A stretch of 64,000 nt of DNA, from contig ML769413.1 of the NCBI GenBank assembly GCA_009733575.1, forward strand, positions 303,297 to 367,296. Reading direction: 5' to 3'. The stretch is from Gymnopus androsaceus JB14 (Eukaryota; Basidiomycota; Agaricomycetes; Agaricales; Omphalotaceae). Under the pieces are notes generated by a model. It was given only the letters and a program-made list of their open reading frames with translations. It was not told the origin of the DNA and did no database searches. Shown piece after piece: positions 1-9,610 of this stretch (position 1 is the stretch's first letter; every line of letters begins with the position of its first letter). Made by a program: the position numbers and the translations under genes.

Positions 1-430
1 CTCCTTTGAAACCTTTGTAGTCTTTGCTGTGAGATTACGCAATCAGTCCCCTAGTAAGTGTCCTCCACTGACAGAGCGGCCCAAACTCACTTGGCCTCAG
101 CACCAATGAGTTGGGAGCATGCAACCTCTGGCGACGCTCTCTGCCAACTATTCAGGACGATTCCAGGGCAATTAATGAACTTGAACATTTTCTTGCCTGG
201 GCTCCTTCTGGCTACTCTTCCAGGACAGACCCATACTGTTCTGAGGACATGTCGGAGGGGACAGTTATTTATTGGGAACTGTTACATATTTATCAAGGTT
301 ATAGTGAAAGCATTGCATTCCTTGCATTTGTAAAGATACTCCTCATTAGAATGTATTTCTAGCATTACATGTATCACATACCTAATTATGTTGAGTTTGC
401 CTGTGAATGAAGTTGAAAAAGAAGACATGT
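1..430. other. Repeat-derived sequence without a recognisable gene
   Basis: No reading frame here resembles a known protein. The stretch around 110-290 shares words with 12890-13060 (for example the 'gctactcttcc.ggaca' and 'cagttatttattggg' stretches), so it looks like a decayed copy of the same dispersed repeat that borders the 5' side of the old reverse-transcriptase element. This is inferred from visual similarity only. Confidence 0.3.
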
Positions 431-440
431 AATTAAGTTA

Positions 441-590
441 ACACAGGAAGCAAGCTACCGTAAGCCCGCCGGACTTACGGTGAAATTACAATAAACAAGC
501 ACTAAGATGGTGAAATTACATTGCAGCCGGCGTTAGTTTATAGTAAGTTCACAGTAAGCCTGGTGAACTTACGGTAACTTGCTTCCCGTG
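441..590. mobile_element. Short MITE, about 150 bp, with about 27-bp terminal inverted repeats
   Basis: The left end reads ACACAGGAAGCAAGCTACCG and the reverse complement of the right end reads CACGGGAAGCAAGTTACCG, with the match continuing through GTAAG. The arms are inverted and the interior is short and non-coding, as expected of a miniature inverted-repeat transposable element. A TA dinucleotide lies just outside each end, which would fit a Tc1/mariner-type target duplication, but the exact termini are uncertain. Confidence 0.6.
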
Positions 591-1156
591 TAAGCAAAGT
601 GTTGAACCTGTGATGCTCACACAGTGCGGCATGTGAACCGTTCAATGAACACCATTGCACTCATGAAGAATCTGTGATCTTGGGACTAGTTGTGATACAA
701 AGTAGCTAGATTGTAAGTTGTAAGTAGCTACTGATACTTAAATTACCTATTGCTTATTTCATTGGGAGAAGGCGGCTAGGCCTCCAGGTCCCAGTACTGA
801 GGGGGATTTCCATACACAGTCAGCTGCAATTCCCAATATGGAGGAGTGCTTGATGCATCCAGCAACTGTGGATACCCCTTGAGGTAGGAGTGCGTTACCT
901 CCATACTGGTGGCATGGTGTATTGTACAAGGTTCCAGTGCAGTTCTGGTTGCATGTATGGGGCCATGATTTCAGCATGCTTCCTCAAGTATAGTAGGAAG
1001 GTATTGCTTTTCCATCTGCCAATAACCCTGACTGCATCAAAGGGAATACCTTGGAGCAGATATTCCAGGGTGCATCAGCAAAAACTGTTTTGGGGCATCC
1101 CTGAGAGTGACCAGGCACACCTGGACTTGCCTGGGCTTTAGATAGTTTTCCAGATG

Positions 1157-1891
1157 TTTTCATCTCAAAGAGAGGTCACATCAGTCTTAGGACCACAGGT
1201 GGAGCCTAACGTGCATACCTCAATAAGCCCATTGTTGATTAGGAAGGTCTTGGACCCAAGTGTCGGCTTGGTCTAGTTTTAGGGAGGAAGCTCCTCGGAG
1301 TGTTACCTAGCTTTACCAACAGATTCTACCCCTTGCCTGCTCTTCACTGAGTGTGTTAAAAATATCTACTCAAGTGACTTGCGCAGTGGTTGTATAAGCT
1401 TGTTAGGTAACTCACAGGATTCCCTGAGAGTTGGAGTATCATTGCGTGGCAATGTAAAGGCTCCCGAGATACACTAAGTTGTTTGTTGAGTCAGCGTACT
1501 TGACCCATGCTTGGGTGTTTCACCTTGGATACACAAAGTCATTTGTTGAGTCAGCGTACTTGACCTGTGCCTCAGTGTTTGTGTGGATACGCAAAGTTGT
1601 TTGTTGAGTTGGCATACTTGACCCATGCTTTGGTGTTTGCTTTCCCCCTTGATTAGTTCAGCGCATTGTCGTACATTAGTTGGCTTTTCAAAACCTTCCT
1701 CCAAATACAAACCTTGTTCATTCGCACTGCCTGTGCCACTATCAAGTGCTTTTTCTCTTCAAATCAATTAGTAGTCGAGGGAACCTTTGACAACCTCTGT
1801 CCTTGCATTAAATTAAACCTTTTGGATTGAATCTGATTGGGGTGATTGTTGTTTGGTTGGTTTTCATACCCAGCACAAATCTAACTCATCA
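1157..1891 (+). mobile_element. 5'-truncated LTR-like element (copy D)
   Basis: From about 1157 to the terminal ...CTAACTCATCA at 1891 the sequence follows the 3' two-fifths of the LTR-like elements at 6704-8466 and 16656-18419. The 5' part, including the TATA region, is missing. It carries three copies of a roughly 60-bp internal repeat (about 1470-1640), where the 6704 and 16656 copies have one. Many CG dinucleotides of the intact copies appear here as TG or CA, so this is an old, probably methylated copy. Confidence 0.7.
1470..1640 (+). repeat. Minisatellite inside LTR-like copy D, three units of about 58-60 bp
   Basis: Units begin 'gatac.c.aagt' and contain 'tttgttgagt.ggc.tacttgac'. Three successive units are visible here and three in the copy at 9611-12407 (about 11980-12160), against one in the copies at 6704 and 16656. 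Confidence 0.7.
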
Positions 1892-1993
1892 CTGATAACA
1901 TTGTAGATAGTCTTGGTAGACTATGGTGGGAGAATGGGTTCATGTGCACTTATGACCAAGTGCTCACCAATTTTCTTATAGGTGATGCTGACC

Positions 1994-2349
1994 GCACATC
2001 AGGAAAAACTGTTTTGAGCCCAGGAGGATCTGAGGTCACCTAGTCCTCTTAGGCAACCTGAGGCATCCTAGTTGGCCCAGGAAAAAGGGTAAAACTTTGG
2101 ACACCTCAGGTGTCCTGGGACATCCTGTGATATCCTGGGGCATCCTGGGGCATCCTGAGATATGCTGCAGGACATCACAGGATGTCCTAGGATGTCTCAG
2201 GATGTCCCAGGACACTTAGGATGACTAGGATACCTGAGGTGTCCAAAGTTTTACCCTTTTTCCTAGGCCAACTAGGATGCCTCAGGTTGTATCAGAGGAC
2301 TAGGTGACCTTGGATCCTCCTGGGCCCAAAACAGTTTTTTCTGATGCAC
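1994..2349. mobile_element. Long fold-back (hairpin) repeat rich in CCTGGG/CCCAGG
   Basis: The left arm (gcacatcaggaaaaactg... followed by the 'aaaaagggtaaaactttgga' block) returns as its reverse complement in the right arm ending ttctgatgcac, with arms of more than 130 bp meeting near 2165. The centre is a run of short CATCCTGGG-like words. There is no coding sequence. Related shorter fold-backs appear at about 1069-1152 and 3858-4052. Confidence 0.7.
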
Positions 2350-2389
2350 TAGTTAGTGTATATAGTGCACAAAGTTTCTAGCATATCTT

Positions 2390-2475
2390 ACATTGAGATA
2401 GTTCAGTGGTTTTGAGCTCTCACATTATTGCTTATATAATACAGTTGACTGTGGGGCTGAGAGTTCAAACCCAGT
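2390..2475 (+). other. tRNA-like (SINE-head-like) sequence with A and B boxes
   Basis: TAGTTCAGTGGT (2399-2410) fits an RNA polymerase III A box and GAGTTCAAACCC (2461-2472) fits a B box, at about the spacing found in a tRNA gene. The cloverleaf is not convincing, so this is best read as a decayed tRNA-derived head of a SINE-like repeat rather than a working tRNA. Confidence 0.35.
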
Positions 2476-3628
2476 GAAAAGCCAGGGGTCCCAGGTTGAG
2501 CCGGATCGAGCGAAATCATTCACACGTCGAGCCAGATTGAGCGAGATCAGCTACATCATTTCTTTTTACTTTCTCAATGTTTTCAAATCGATCTCGAGCA
2601 ATAATCGACAGTTTTTTTGTTTTGTGTCAAGCCGTGTCGAGCCAACTCGAGCTAAATTACTAGCTACGAGTGCTTAGTGATAACTTATTTATTGAGCAGC
2701 TCGAAAACTTTGGGGCCCCAAAAATTTGACAAGTTATTATAAACTCAGCCTAAGCCACTTTGTTTCCATGTCACCATCTCTTTCCTTCTCTCCATCATGT
2801 CGTTCCTCCCCATTATCCTTTTAAACATCTGCAATACACTATAATTGAAGATCTCAACCACTGTTGCAGGCAACTATGTAGAAGATGCAGAAATGGCCAA
2901 ACCGGTACGTGAACATATTGTGCTGCCATCTTCGATAACTACTGATCTACTCAACCGCAACTATAGGGCTATAATTCGTCACAATTCTCGTAAATCTTCG
3001 CATCTTCACTCTCATTTCTTTGCTCATATTTCGCTTCACAAAACATTATTCACTGAACGATTCATCCACAATGCACATCATTTTTGTTAGTTATCATTTG
3101 TTGTTCATGCATCTCGGTTGCTCACACATTTCTTCTGTGTTATTCCTAGTTTACTCAGCATGCTACTTGTAATTCAGTGAGCTGTTTGTTGCCCACTCCA
3201 CATATTCAGAAGCGCTAACGATAATCAGGTATCTCTGACTATATTATCCATTTTTCAATGTTGTTACCTGTATGTCTGATTCGCTGTCGCTGCTCTGTTC
3301 GCTATCATTTGTTGTCTGTAGAAGCATCGCTAGCATTGTATTCCAATTGATATCGAGCAATATCGAGCAACCATTTCTATGAGAACAAGCGAGAATGAGC
3401 CAAAATGTAGTACTATATTTGCTACTAGTAGTATAAAATGCAACCTGGTATTGAGCCAAATTGTTGCTGGCGTTTTCGCTCAAACTGGCTCCATTCTGTC
3501 TAAAAAGAGTCCGGATTTTCGAGCCAGGTCAAGCAAAACCGAGCAGAAACGAGAAAACTGATAGAGCCTGTTTCGCTCGATCCGGCTCGAACTGGGACCC
3601 CTGGCTTTTGACTGGGGTTCAAACCTGT
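2462..3628. mobile_element. 1.17-kb element with about 50-bp terminal inverted repeats
   Basis: The left terminus (AGTTCAAACCCAGTGAAAAG, then CCAGGGGTCCCAGGTTGAGC and the GGATCGAGCGAAA block) is matched by the reverse complement of the right terminus (TTTGAACCCCAGTCAAAAGC, then CCAGGGGTCCCAGTTCGAGC). Both arms continue as GAGC-rich degenerate repeats. The interior has no recognisable protein. The TTCAAA/TTTGAA difference at the two ends is what CpG decay of an ancestral TTCGAA would give. Confidence 0.65.
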
Positions 3629-3857
3629 GAGGTGTCAATCTTTAAGTTTATTATGAGTCACTTGAATTTAAGCGCTGAAGCACCAAATGAATAAGACAAT
3701 AATAAGCAGTGAGCAATAAGCACAACAACCATCTATAATAGGTGTATTAAGTACCAAGACTTGAATTATGAATAATGAATATAAACAAAGAAGGTAAATA
3801 TGAGTGTAAGAGGCTAAGATGGTAAAAAATATATTATTTAAATATTTTCTCTATGGT

Positions 3858-4052
3858 TTTCCAGGGTGCCCCAGGGACACCCCAGGGATATTCAGGGGCA
3901 CCTCAGAGATACTTCTCTATCCTCAGGATGCACAGGATTTGGGGGGTTTCTTTAGGGTGCCTGTGGTGCCTAGACATCCTGGGTGTCCTAGTCACCCTGT
4001 GGGTACCTCAGTGCAACCTATATGTCCCTGGGCACTAGGGAAATTTTCCAGA
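3858..4052. mobile_element. Small fold-back repeat of the CCAGGG family
   Basis: The segment begins ttttccagggtgccccaggga and ends tccctgggcactagggaaatttt; the ends are imperfect inverted copies and the middle is made of CCTGGG/GTGCC words as in 1994-2349. It truncates the 3' end of the reverse-transcriptase pseudogene that starts at about 4053 on the minus strand. Confidence 0.45.
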
Positions 4053-5057
4053 TAATATCCACACCAATTCAATTGGTGCAGATATTGGGGATGATAAGGT
4101 GTTCTTCCACCAGAGGAGGTCTGAGGGCCAGCAATGTGGTGGGCAATGTTGAACAAAAGGAGCCTCATGGCTTAAATTGGCAATGAACTTCTCTAATTCC
4201 ACAAGATAGGCTCTCCCGGCTGTCAAAATGAGGCTGACATGTAGCAGCTGACCATAGAGTTTGGCTACCTGTTCTGCATTGTGCGATTTCCAGCCTTCCC
4301 AGCTTGTCAAAGTGCCAAGATATTTCTGTCATTTCTGTATTGGGACTGATACTTGCATGGTATCAAGATGCCATTGAAAACCGAAGTAGACTGGATCATA
4401 GCAGAAGGGTATGTCCTTGTCAGCTGCCCAGATGTATCCTAGCGGTAAGGTAACATGGTCAATGTCGCAGAATGCATAGGTGAATTGGGCATCTTGCTTG
4501 GATCTTGGTGAGGTACCTGACATATCCTGGATTGGAAAAGTAAAATTGTTGTCAAATTCCTCCCGCTGTCCACTGGGCAGAGTATGACCCTGATATAACA
4601 GGCATCCACCCTTGTAGATAACTCCCCCTGTACTTGCTACCCTGTCCTGGAGTTGTGTCCTTAGCGTGTTGTATTCTTGGAGGAATTGCTTAAGAATCTG
4701 AAACCACAGATGGTCATCAACCCATTTAGTGAGTGGGCCCAATCCTTGTCCCCGACTGATGTCCATTCCTGCATCCGCAACATGCCCAAAATTACCTGGG
4801 GCTGAGCAGAGACCAAACATGTGACATGTCTCTGGTATCAGGACAGTAGCTGTCTTCCCCTACTCGTACTACTACACCTGGCCACTGAGAGGGGTGCAGC
4901 GGGGCCATGCAGTAAGCTTCTGAGATGTCCTGGACTGCTCCTTGTGATCCTGGGGGTAAGGTCCATATAAGTCTACATGTATCGGCAAAGGTACCCCATA
5001 GACATGGATATAAATTTGAGTCGATATGTGAATTAATGGAACATATTGTAGTGGATA

Positions 5058-5255
5058 GTGATATGGGTAAGCCAGGGGACAAAGAAGAAAGTGACAACAA
5101 AGAAAGCAATGATAAAGAAGGCAATGACAAAGAAAGTGACAATGGTGAAGAAAGCAACGATGACAACGGAAGCAGCAATGGCAAAGAAAGTGACGATTGT
5201 AAAGGAGGTAACAATAGCAACAATGACAATGGAGACGACAAGAGCGAGATAGGAT
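5058..5255. repeat. GAAAGTGACAACAAA-type microsatellite inside the RT reading frame
   Basis: About 200 bp of imperfect AAAGAAAGTGA/GGCAATGAC units. On the minus strand it reads as a Leu/Ser/Pro tract that stays open and joins the RT segments on both sides. Confidence 0.8.
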
Positions 5256-5488
5256 GATAAGGGTAAGATAAGTTTTGTACTAGTCGGTATTTGCCCGGTT
5301 TACCTGCTTTAGGAATTATGGAGAGGGGCAAAGTTTGAAAAGAACCAAGAGCCTCTTCAACTTCTGCGCGGGAGTATGGTCCTAGCCAATGGCCACGCAA
5401 TAGTTCCATGGACATTATGTCCTGGAAGGCTCCTTGGTGTTCCTCTATGGATATCTGTTTCTGATTAGGTGCTGGATTAGGAGGTGTA

Positions 5489-5754
5489 CAGTGACAGCCA
5501 GATCAAATCCACACCCCCAGATTACGTCACTGGCGCTTAAGTCCTACTCATAGCAATGTCCAAACAGAAAAAAAGCTTTTAGGTTTTCTACAGGGCTACC
5601 TCCTGTTAGAATGACCCCTACCAAGCATATGCCATTCTTATATACCACAATGTGCAAAAAAAAAAAACATGTTTTCAGGGGATAGAAGACTTAAGCACTG
5701 GTGACATAACCAGTTTCCAAATCTGGAGGTGTGGATTTGATCTGGCTATCACTA
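5489..5754. mobile_element. Tc1/mariner-pogo-like MITE, 266 bp, TA target duplication
   Basis: The left end is CAGTGACAGCCAGATCAAAT followed by CCACACC, and the right end is the inverse (GGTGTGG, ATTTGATCTGGCTATCACTA). The arms are inverted over more than 60 bp, including the cttaagt block further in. TA dinucleotides flank both ends (5487-5488 and 5755-5756). Removing it rejoins the RT protein frame as ...THTF-TPPN..., so the insertion site is precise. Confidence 0.85.
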
Positions 5755-5940
5755 TAAAGGTGTGAGTAATAGTAGGAATACCGGCATCAAAGCCATGTAG
5801 AATAGAGTTGATGAGAGTTGGATATTGAGCCATGAGTTGTAGCAAGGAGAGAGCTGTCTGCCAGGACTCAGCTTGTAGCGGAGTTGAAACACGTAGCTAG
5901 TATACTGGCCATCAGGACATCCTTCAGCTGGTTCATTAGG

Positions 5941-6441
5941 TATATTATAATACAGCCCAATAAGTTATCAGGAGTGTATTATAATACCATAGATAAGTTG
6001 TCTATGCAAAAAGGAAATATTGATACAGAGAGAACAAGAGCCTGTGGGAAAAAATGGACACTTTTCCCATGCTTGTGTAGGTCACCTGCACCCAACCCTA
6101 GCCATACCTTGCATCCTAACCCTAACCTATGTTCACTGTTTGTTTGGCACTGTTTTGATCAGGTCTCTATGCCCTAACAAGACCTGATTAAAACAGTACT
6201 TATTACTATATTTGGTCATAACCCTAATTTTAGATTAGGGTTAAATGGAGGCACCACTGGAAAGAGGGAAAAAAATAAGGGGTGTAGCTGTTTCCGTTTT
6301 TTCCCATGGCCCCTAGTTCCTAAGATATGGCTCTATCTTATTAAACTATGGTTAGGGTTCATTAGGCAGTTATAGGCCATCCAAGAACTTATTGGTGGTA
6401 TTATAATACACTTCCGATAACTTATCAGGCTGTATTATAAT
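5941..6441. mobile_element. MITE of about 500 bp with TATTATAATACAG termini
   Basis: The left arm (tattataatacagcccaata, agttatcaggagtgtatta) is repeated as the reverse complement of the right arm (taatacacttccgataactt, atcaggctgtattataatac). The interior is non-coding and contains a short gatcaggtct/agacctgatt hairpin. It sits between the ORF1 and RT segments of the minus-strand element. Exact termini are uncertain because the ends are palindromic. Confidence 0.75.
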
Positions 6442-6703
6442 ACAGCTATCTCCTCAGGTGCATCCTTCAGCGCCATGGGAGGTGCCTGCACAGCCCGAGC
6501 ATCTGTGCTTCTCTGGATGGCTGTGCTCTGTACAGCCAATTGGGCATTGCCATTCTGCACATAGCTCCAGGCCCTTGTGGGTGCCTTTGGCGATTTTGAG
6601 ATATTGTTTGGCGTTCCAGATGCAGATGACATTGCGTTTGCTATTCCAGAGTGTTGATCTCGGACATCGACGTATGTCGTGCTTGTCCCACCCAAGACAC
6701 CGG

Positions 6704-8466
6704 TGATACGCCGATTTTTCGGCTAAGGCTAGAACTGCACAGAACCAATAATCCTAGGTTCTGTTAGTAACAAAACACGGTCAATAAGAGAACTATAGTG
6801 AGCCCGAGCTGATAGTTAAAATCTACCGAGGACCTATTCTACCCAAGAGGTTGCAGAGTAACGGTACGCGCAATGGTACCATACTTAACTTTGTGAATGC
6901 GCCTCGATCAAAGTCCTATGCGCGGTATGGTGTAGCGAGGCAAGCTTGTTGGATAACAAGTTGCTGACCGAGGCAGATAAACGAGCCCACATACCAGTTA
7001 TACTAGGCTAGGTCATCAAAGGATATACCCAAGGGATCGAAGTCTTAACGAGGCATCGCTTCCGCGATCAGCTCACCGAGGAGTCTAAACGACACTCAAG
7101 TTTATTAAATGAAGCAAGGTGGACCGAGATGGGGAAGTACCCTAATGGGTGCCCTCAAAGTTGACGCTCGCTGGAAAGCGCCCAGGCATATAGCTGCGGC
7201 AGTCCAACGCGGCCACATGACCCACTTGCTGTAGCTAATTCTAGAGCACGGAAGGACCAAGGAGTATTTCTATCCGAGCCTCAGCGTTTTACCGAGATCC
7301 ATATGCTACCAGGCATCTAGACTCGAGACCACGCGGAACTAGAGATAATAACCAGTCTCCCATTGGCAAGGAAAAACATAGAAATACTTCCGAGGGCTGT
7401 TCTGCTAAAGGAGCTGGCGAGCCTTGTAAAAAAGGCAAATGACTCGAGTCAATTCAGACCAAAATCCCAAAAGTCGACCCAATCGAGGAAGACAAACGAA
7501 CGAGGCAGGAAAACGTCGAGGCAAAACCATAGTATACACGCATATATGGACATTATTTATCTTTTCTATTTTACTTACTCTGTTTCATCCTGTCTCGCTC
7601 AGTTTCTCTCATTTTCCTATTTTCATATATCTCGCTCAGTATATAAGGGTAGCTATTCTATCTCGGAATGACAAGTTAGACTTGATACCTGAAACGCAGT
7701 TCTATCTTAGGACCTGTAGTGATTCGTACACGCTCAGACGCGTCTGCATCGTCCTCTACAACCTTTGAAACGGGTGGCCTTCTTGTAACCTCGATAATAC
7801 TGAGGCTGTTCATTCTACTTCCGGGCTATTAAGTCGAGCATTCCTGGTTTTCATCTCGAAGAGAGGTCACATCAGTCTTAGGACTGCAGGTGGAGCCTAA
7901 CGTGCACACCTCGACAAGCCCATTGTTGATTAGGAAAGGTCTTGGACCCAACTGTCGGCTTGGTCTAGTTTTAGGGAGGAAGCTTCTCGGAGTGTTACCT
8001 AGCTTTACCAACAGATTCTACCCCTTGCCCGCTCTTCACTGAGTGTGTTAAAAACGCCTACTCGAGTGACTTGTGCAGCGGTCATATAAGCTTGTTAGGT
8101 AACTCGCGGGAATCCCTGAGAGTTGGAGTATCATTGCGCGGCGACGTAAAGGCTCCCGAGATACGCAAAGTCGTTTGTTGAGTCGGCGTACTTGACCCAT
8201 GCTTTGGTGTTTGCTTTCCCCTCGATTAGTTCAGCGCGTCGTCGTACGTTAGTTGGCTTTTCAAAACCTCCCTCCAAATATAAAACCTTGTTCATTGCGC
8301 ACTATCTGTGTCAACTGTCAAGTGCTTTTCTCTTCAAATCAATTAGTAGTCGAGGGAACCTTTGACAACCTCCTTCCTTGCATTAAATTAAACCTTTTGG
8401 ATTATATCTGATTGGGGTGATTGTTGTTTAGTTGGTTTTCATACCCAGCACATATCTAACTCATCA
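6704..8466 (+). mobile_element. Solo LTR-like element, copy A (1763 bp)
   Basis: It begins TGATACGCCGATTTTTCGGC and ends ACAT-type sequence ATCTAACTCATCA, so the termini are TGAT...ATCA as in LTRs. It is flanked by CCGG on both sides (6700-6703 and 8467-8470), a 4-bp target duplication; removing the element restores the Cys/His-rich ORF1 frame. TATATAAGG at 7640-7648 would be the U3 promoter and ATTAAATTAAA near 8388 a poly(A)-type region. No gag/pol follows, so it reads as a solo LTR or a non-autonomous element. It is nearly identical to 16656-18419. Confidence 0.8.
7640..7648 (+). promoter_or_regulatory. TATA box of LTR-like copy A
   Basis: TATATAAGG lies in the middle of the element and is identically present at 17592-17600 in copy C. 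This is the expected place for a U3 promoter of an LTR. Confidence 0.5.
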
Positions 8467-9610
8467 CCGGTGGCATTGGAGAAGTTGTAGCTGGTCTCCT
8501 TCCTGAAAGGACTTCTGAAAGTCAGTAGCAGCAGTGTTCATGGTTGTTTTCTGTTTATGTGGCGAGGTCAATGGGTAGGGATCTGATGGATTTTGGTTTG
8601 CATCTTTGCTTGAGCACTGGGCACTGGAGTGAGGTTGTGTGGTTGTCAACAATTGGAGTAGGTGCATCTGCTGCTTTAGTTGCATGGTTGCCACATTCAG
8701 TTCTGTGGTTTTGTGAGTTTAGCGTATGGTTGAAAGTAGCAATCATAGCCGATTGTTGCATAGCATAGGTAGCAGTAGTAGCATTGTCATACATAGCGGT
8801 CGTAGCATTTGGGAGTGTAGCAGTAGCATTGTGGTCCATGGTGATGAGGAAAAGGAGATTGCATTAGTGGTGATATTATTTTCAATTTTTAAAGTGGACT
8901 GACCGTTTATTGCTTTTGCATTGATTTGTTTCTGGATCTCCCTTCGACTCTCATCCAGCACTCTCTCTGCAATGACTGAGAGGTCAAACGGTTCTCCTCT
9001 CTCATTCTGCTTGTACCAGCTTTGCCGCATCTCACTATGATAGTGGGCCATTACTTGGTTCCCATTGTCCTCGTGTAGCTCTGGGTGCATATCCATGTTA
9101 GCATAGAATCTGGCAAACATGGTAATGAATTTTGGCGGGTAGTTTCCTAGGTGGGAGAGCAGCAAGGTAGGAGCTTTTGGCCAGTAAGACCTGAGCCCAT
9201 GATAGCTTTGTGTCTGGGATGGCATTGGCGGAGGCGTGGGTCAAGTGGGTTCCAAGGAAAGTGAGCCCCAATTTGTCATCTGTGGCTAGTTGGAAACAGT
9301 TGAGTGTTGAGTGTGTCATGGTTTCGTTCCTTGGCTTCCTTCAAGGCTTCTGGAAGAAAGTACCAGAGGGGAACAAACTTGAGCTATGATTAGCTTCCTC
9401 GCATGGGGGTGAATCTGCTGCTGGATCAATTTGGCTCCAACCCCTTCAATGAAATTGTACAGAGGCACTTGTTTCTTCTCTACTATTTCCTTGGCCATCT
9501 CCCCTTCTTGCTGTCTCTGCTCTTCCTCCCTCAGCCTCTGTGTCTCTTCCTCCCTTTGTCTCTCTTGCTCTGCCCGCTCTTCATCTGCCCGGAGCTGTGC
9601 CTTGTACTGT

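Larger units (their letters stand above)
4053..5940 (-). pseudogene. Reverse transcriptase of an Agaricomycete RT element (degenerate, minus strand)
   Basis: Reading on the minus strand from about 5935: a block with QAESWQTALSLL and LHGFDAGIPTIT, interrupted by a MITE (5489-5754), resumes as TPPNPAPNQKQ and EEHQGAF, then RGHWLGPYSRAEVEEAL and LSIIPKAGKPGKYRLVQNLS (RT domain start), then a microsatellite, then AVQDISEAYCMAPLHPSQWP (palm region with the first catalytic Asp), FGLCSAPGNFGHVADAG, and KWVDDH, which is the YxDD-like catalytic motif. A thumb and RNase H-like start (WWKNTL) precedes the fold-back that truncates it. Mushroom genomes carry many RT proteins with FGLCS.PG.FG and WVDD motifs; assignment to DIRS-like elements is my inference because no tyrosine recombinase is visible. 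At least one frameshift (near 4800-4815) and three insertions make it non-functional. Confidence 0.75.

Noticed and set aside
4925..5257. 110-codon Asn/Asp/Lys/Glu-rich plus-strand frame
   Set aside because: It is the reverse face of the microsatellite inside the minus-strand RT pseudogene.
6090..6130. CCCTAACCCTAACC-like words suggesting an interstitial telomere
   Set aside because: Only a few imperfect units occur, spread through a MITE interior; not a telomeric array.
7363..7768. Two overlapping frames of 102 and 109 codons, repeated at 17315-17720
   Set aside because: They lie inside the LTR-like elements A and C; the repetition reflects element copies, and the frames show no gag-like motif.
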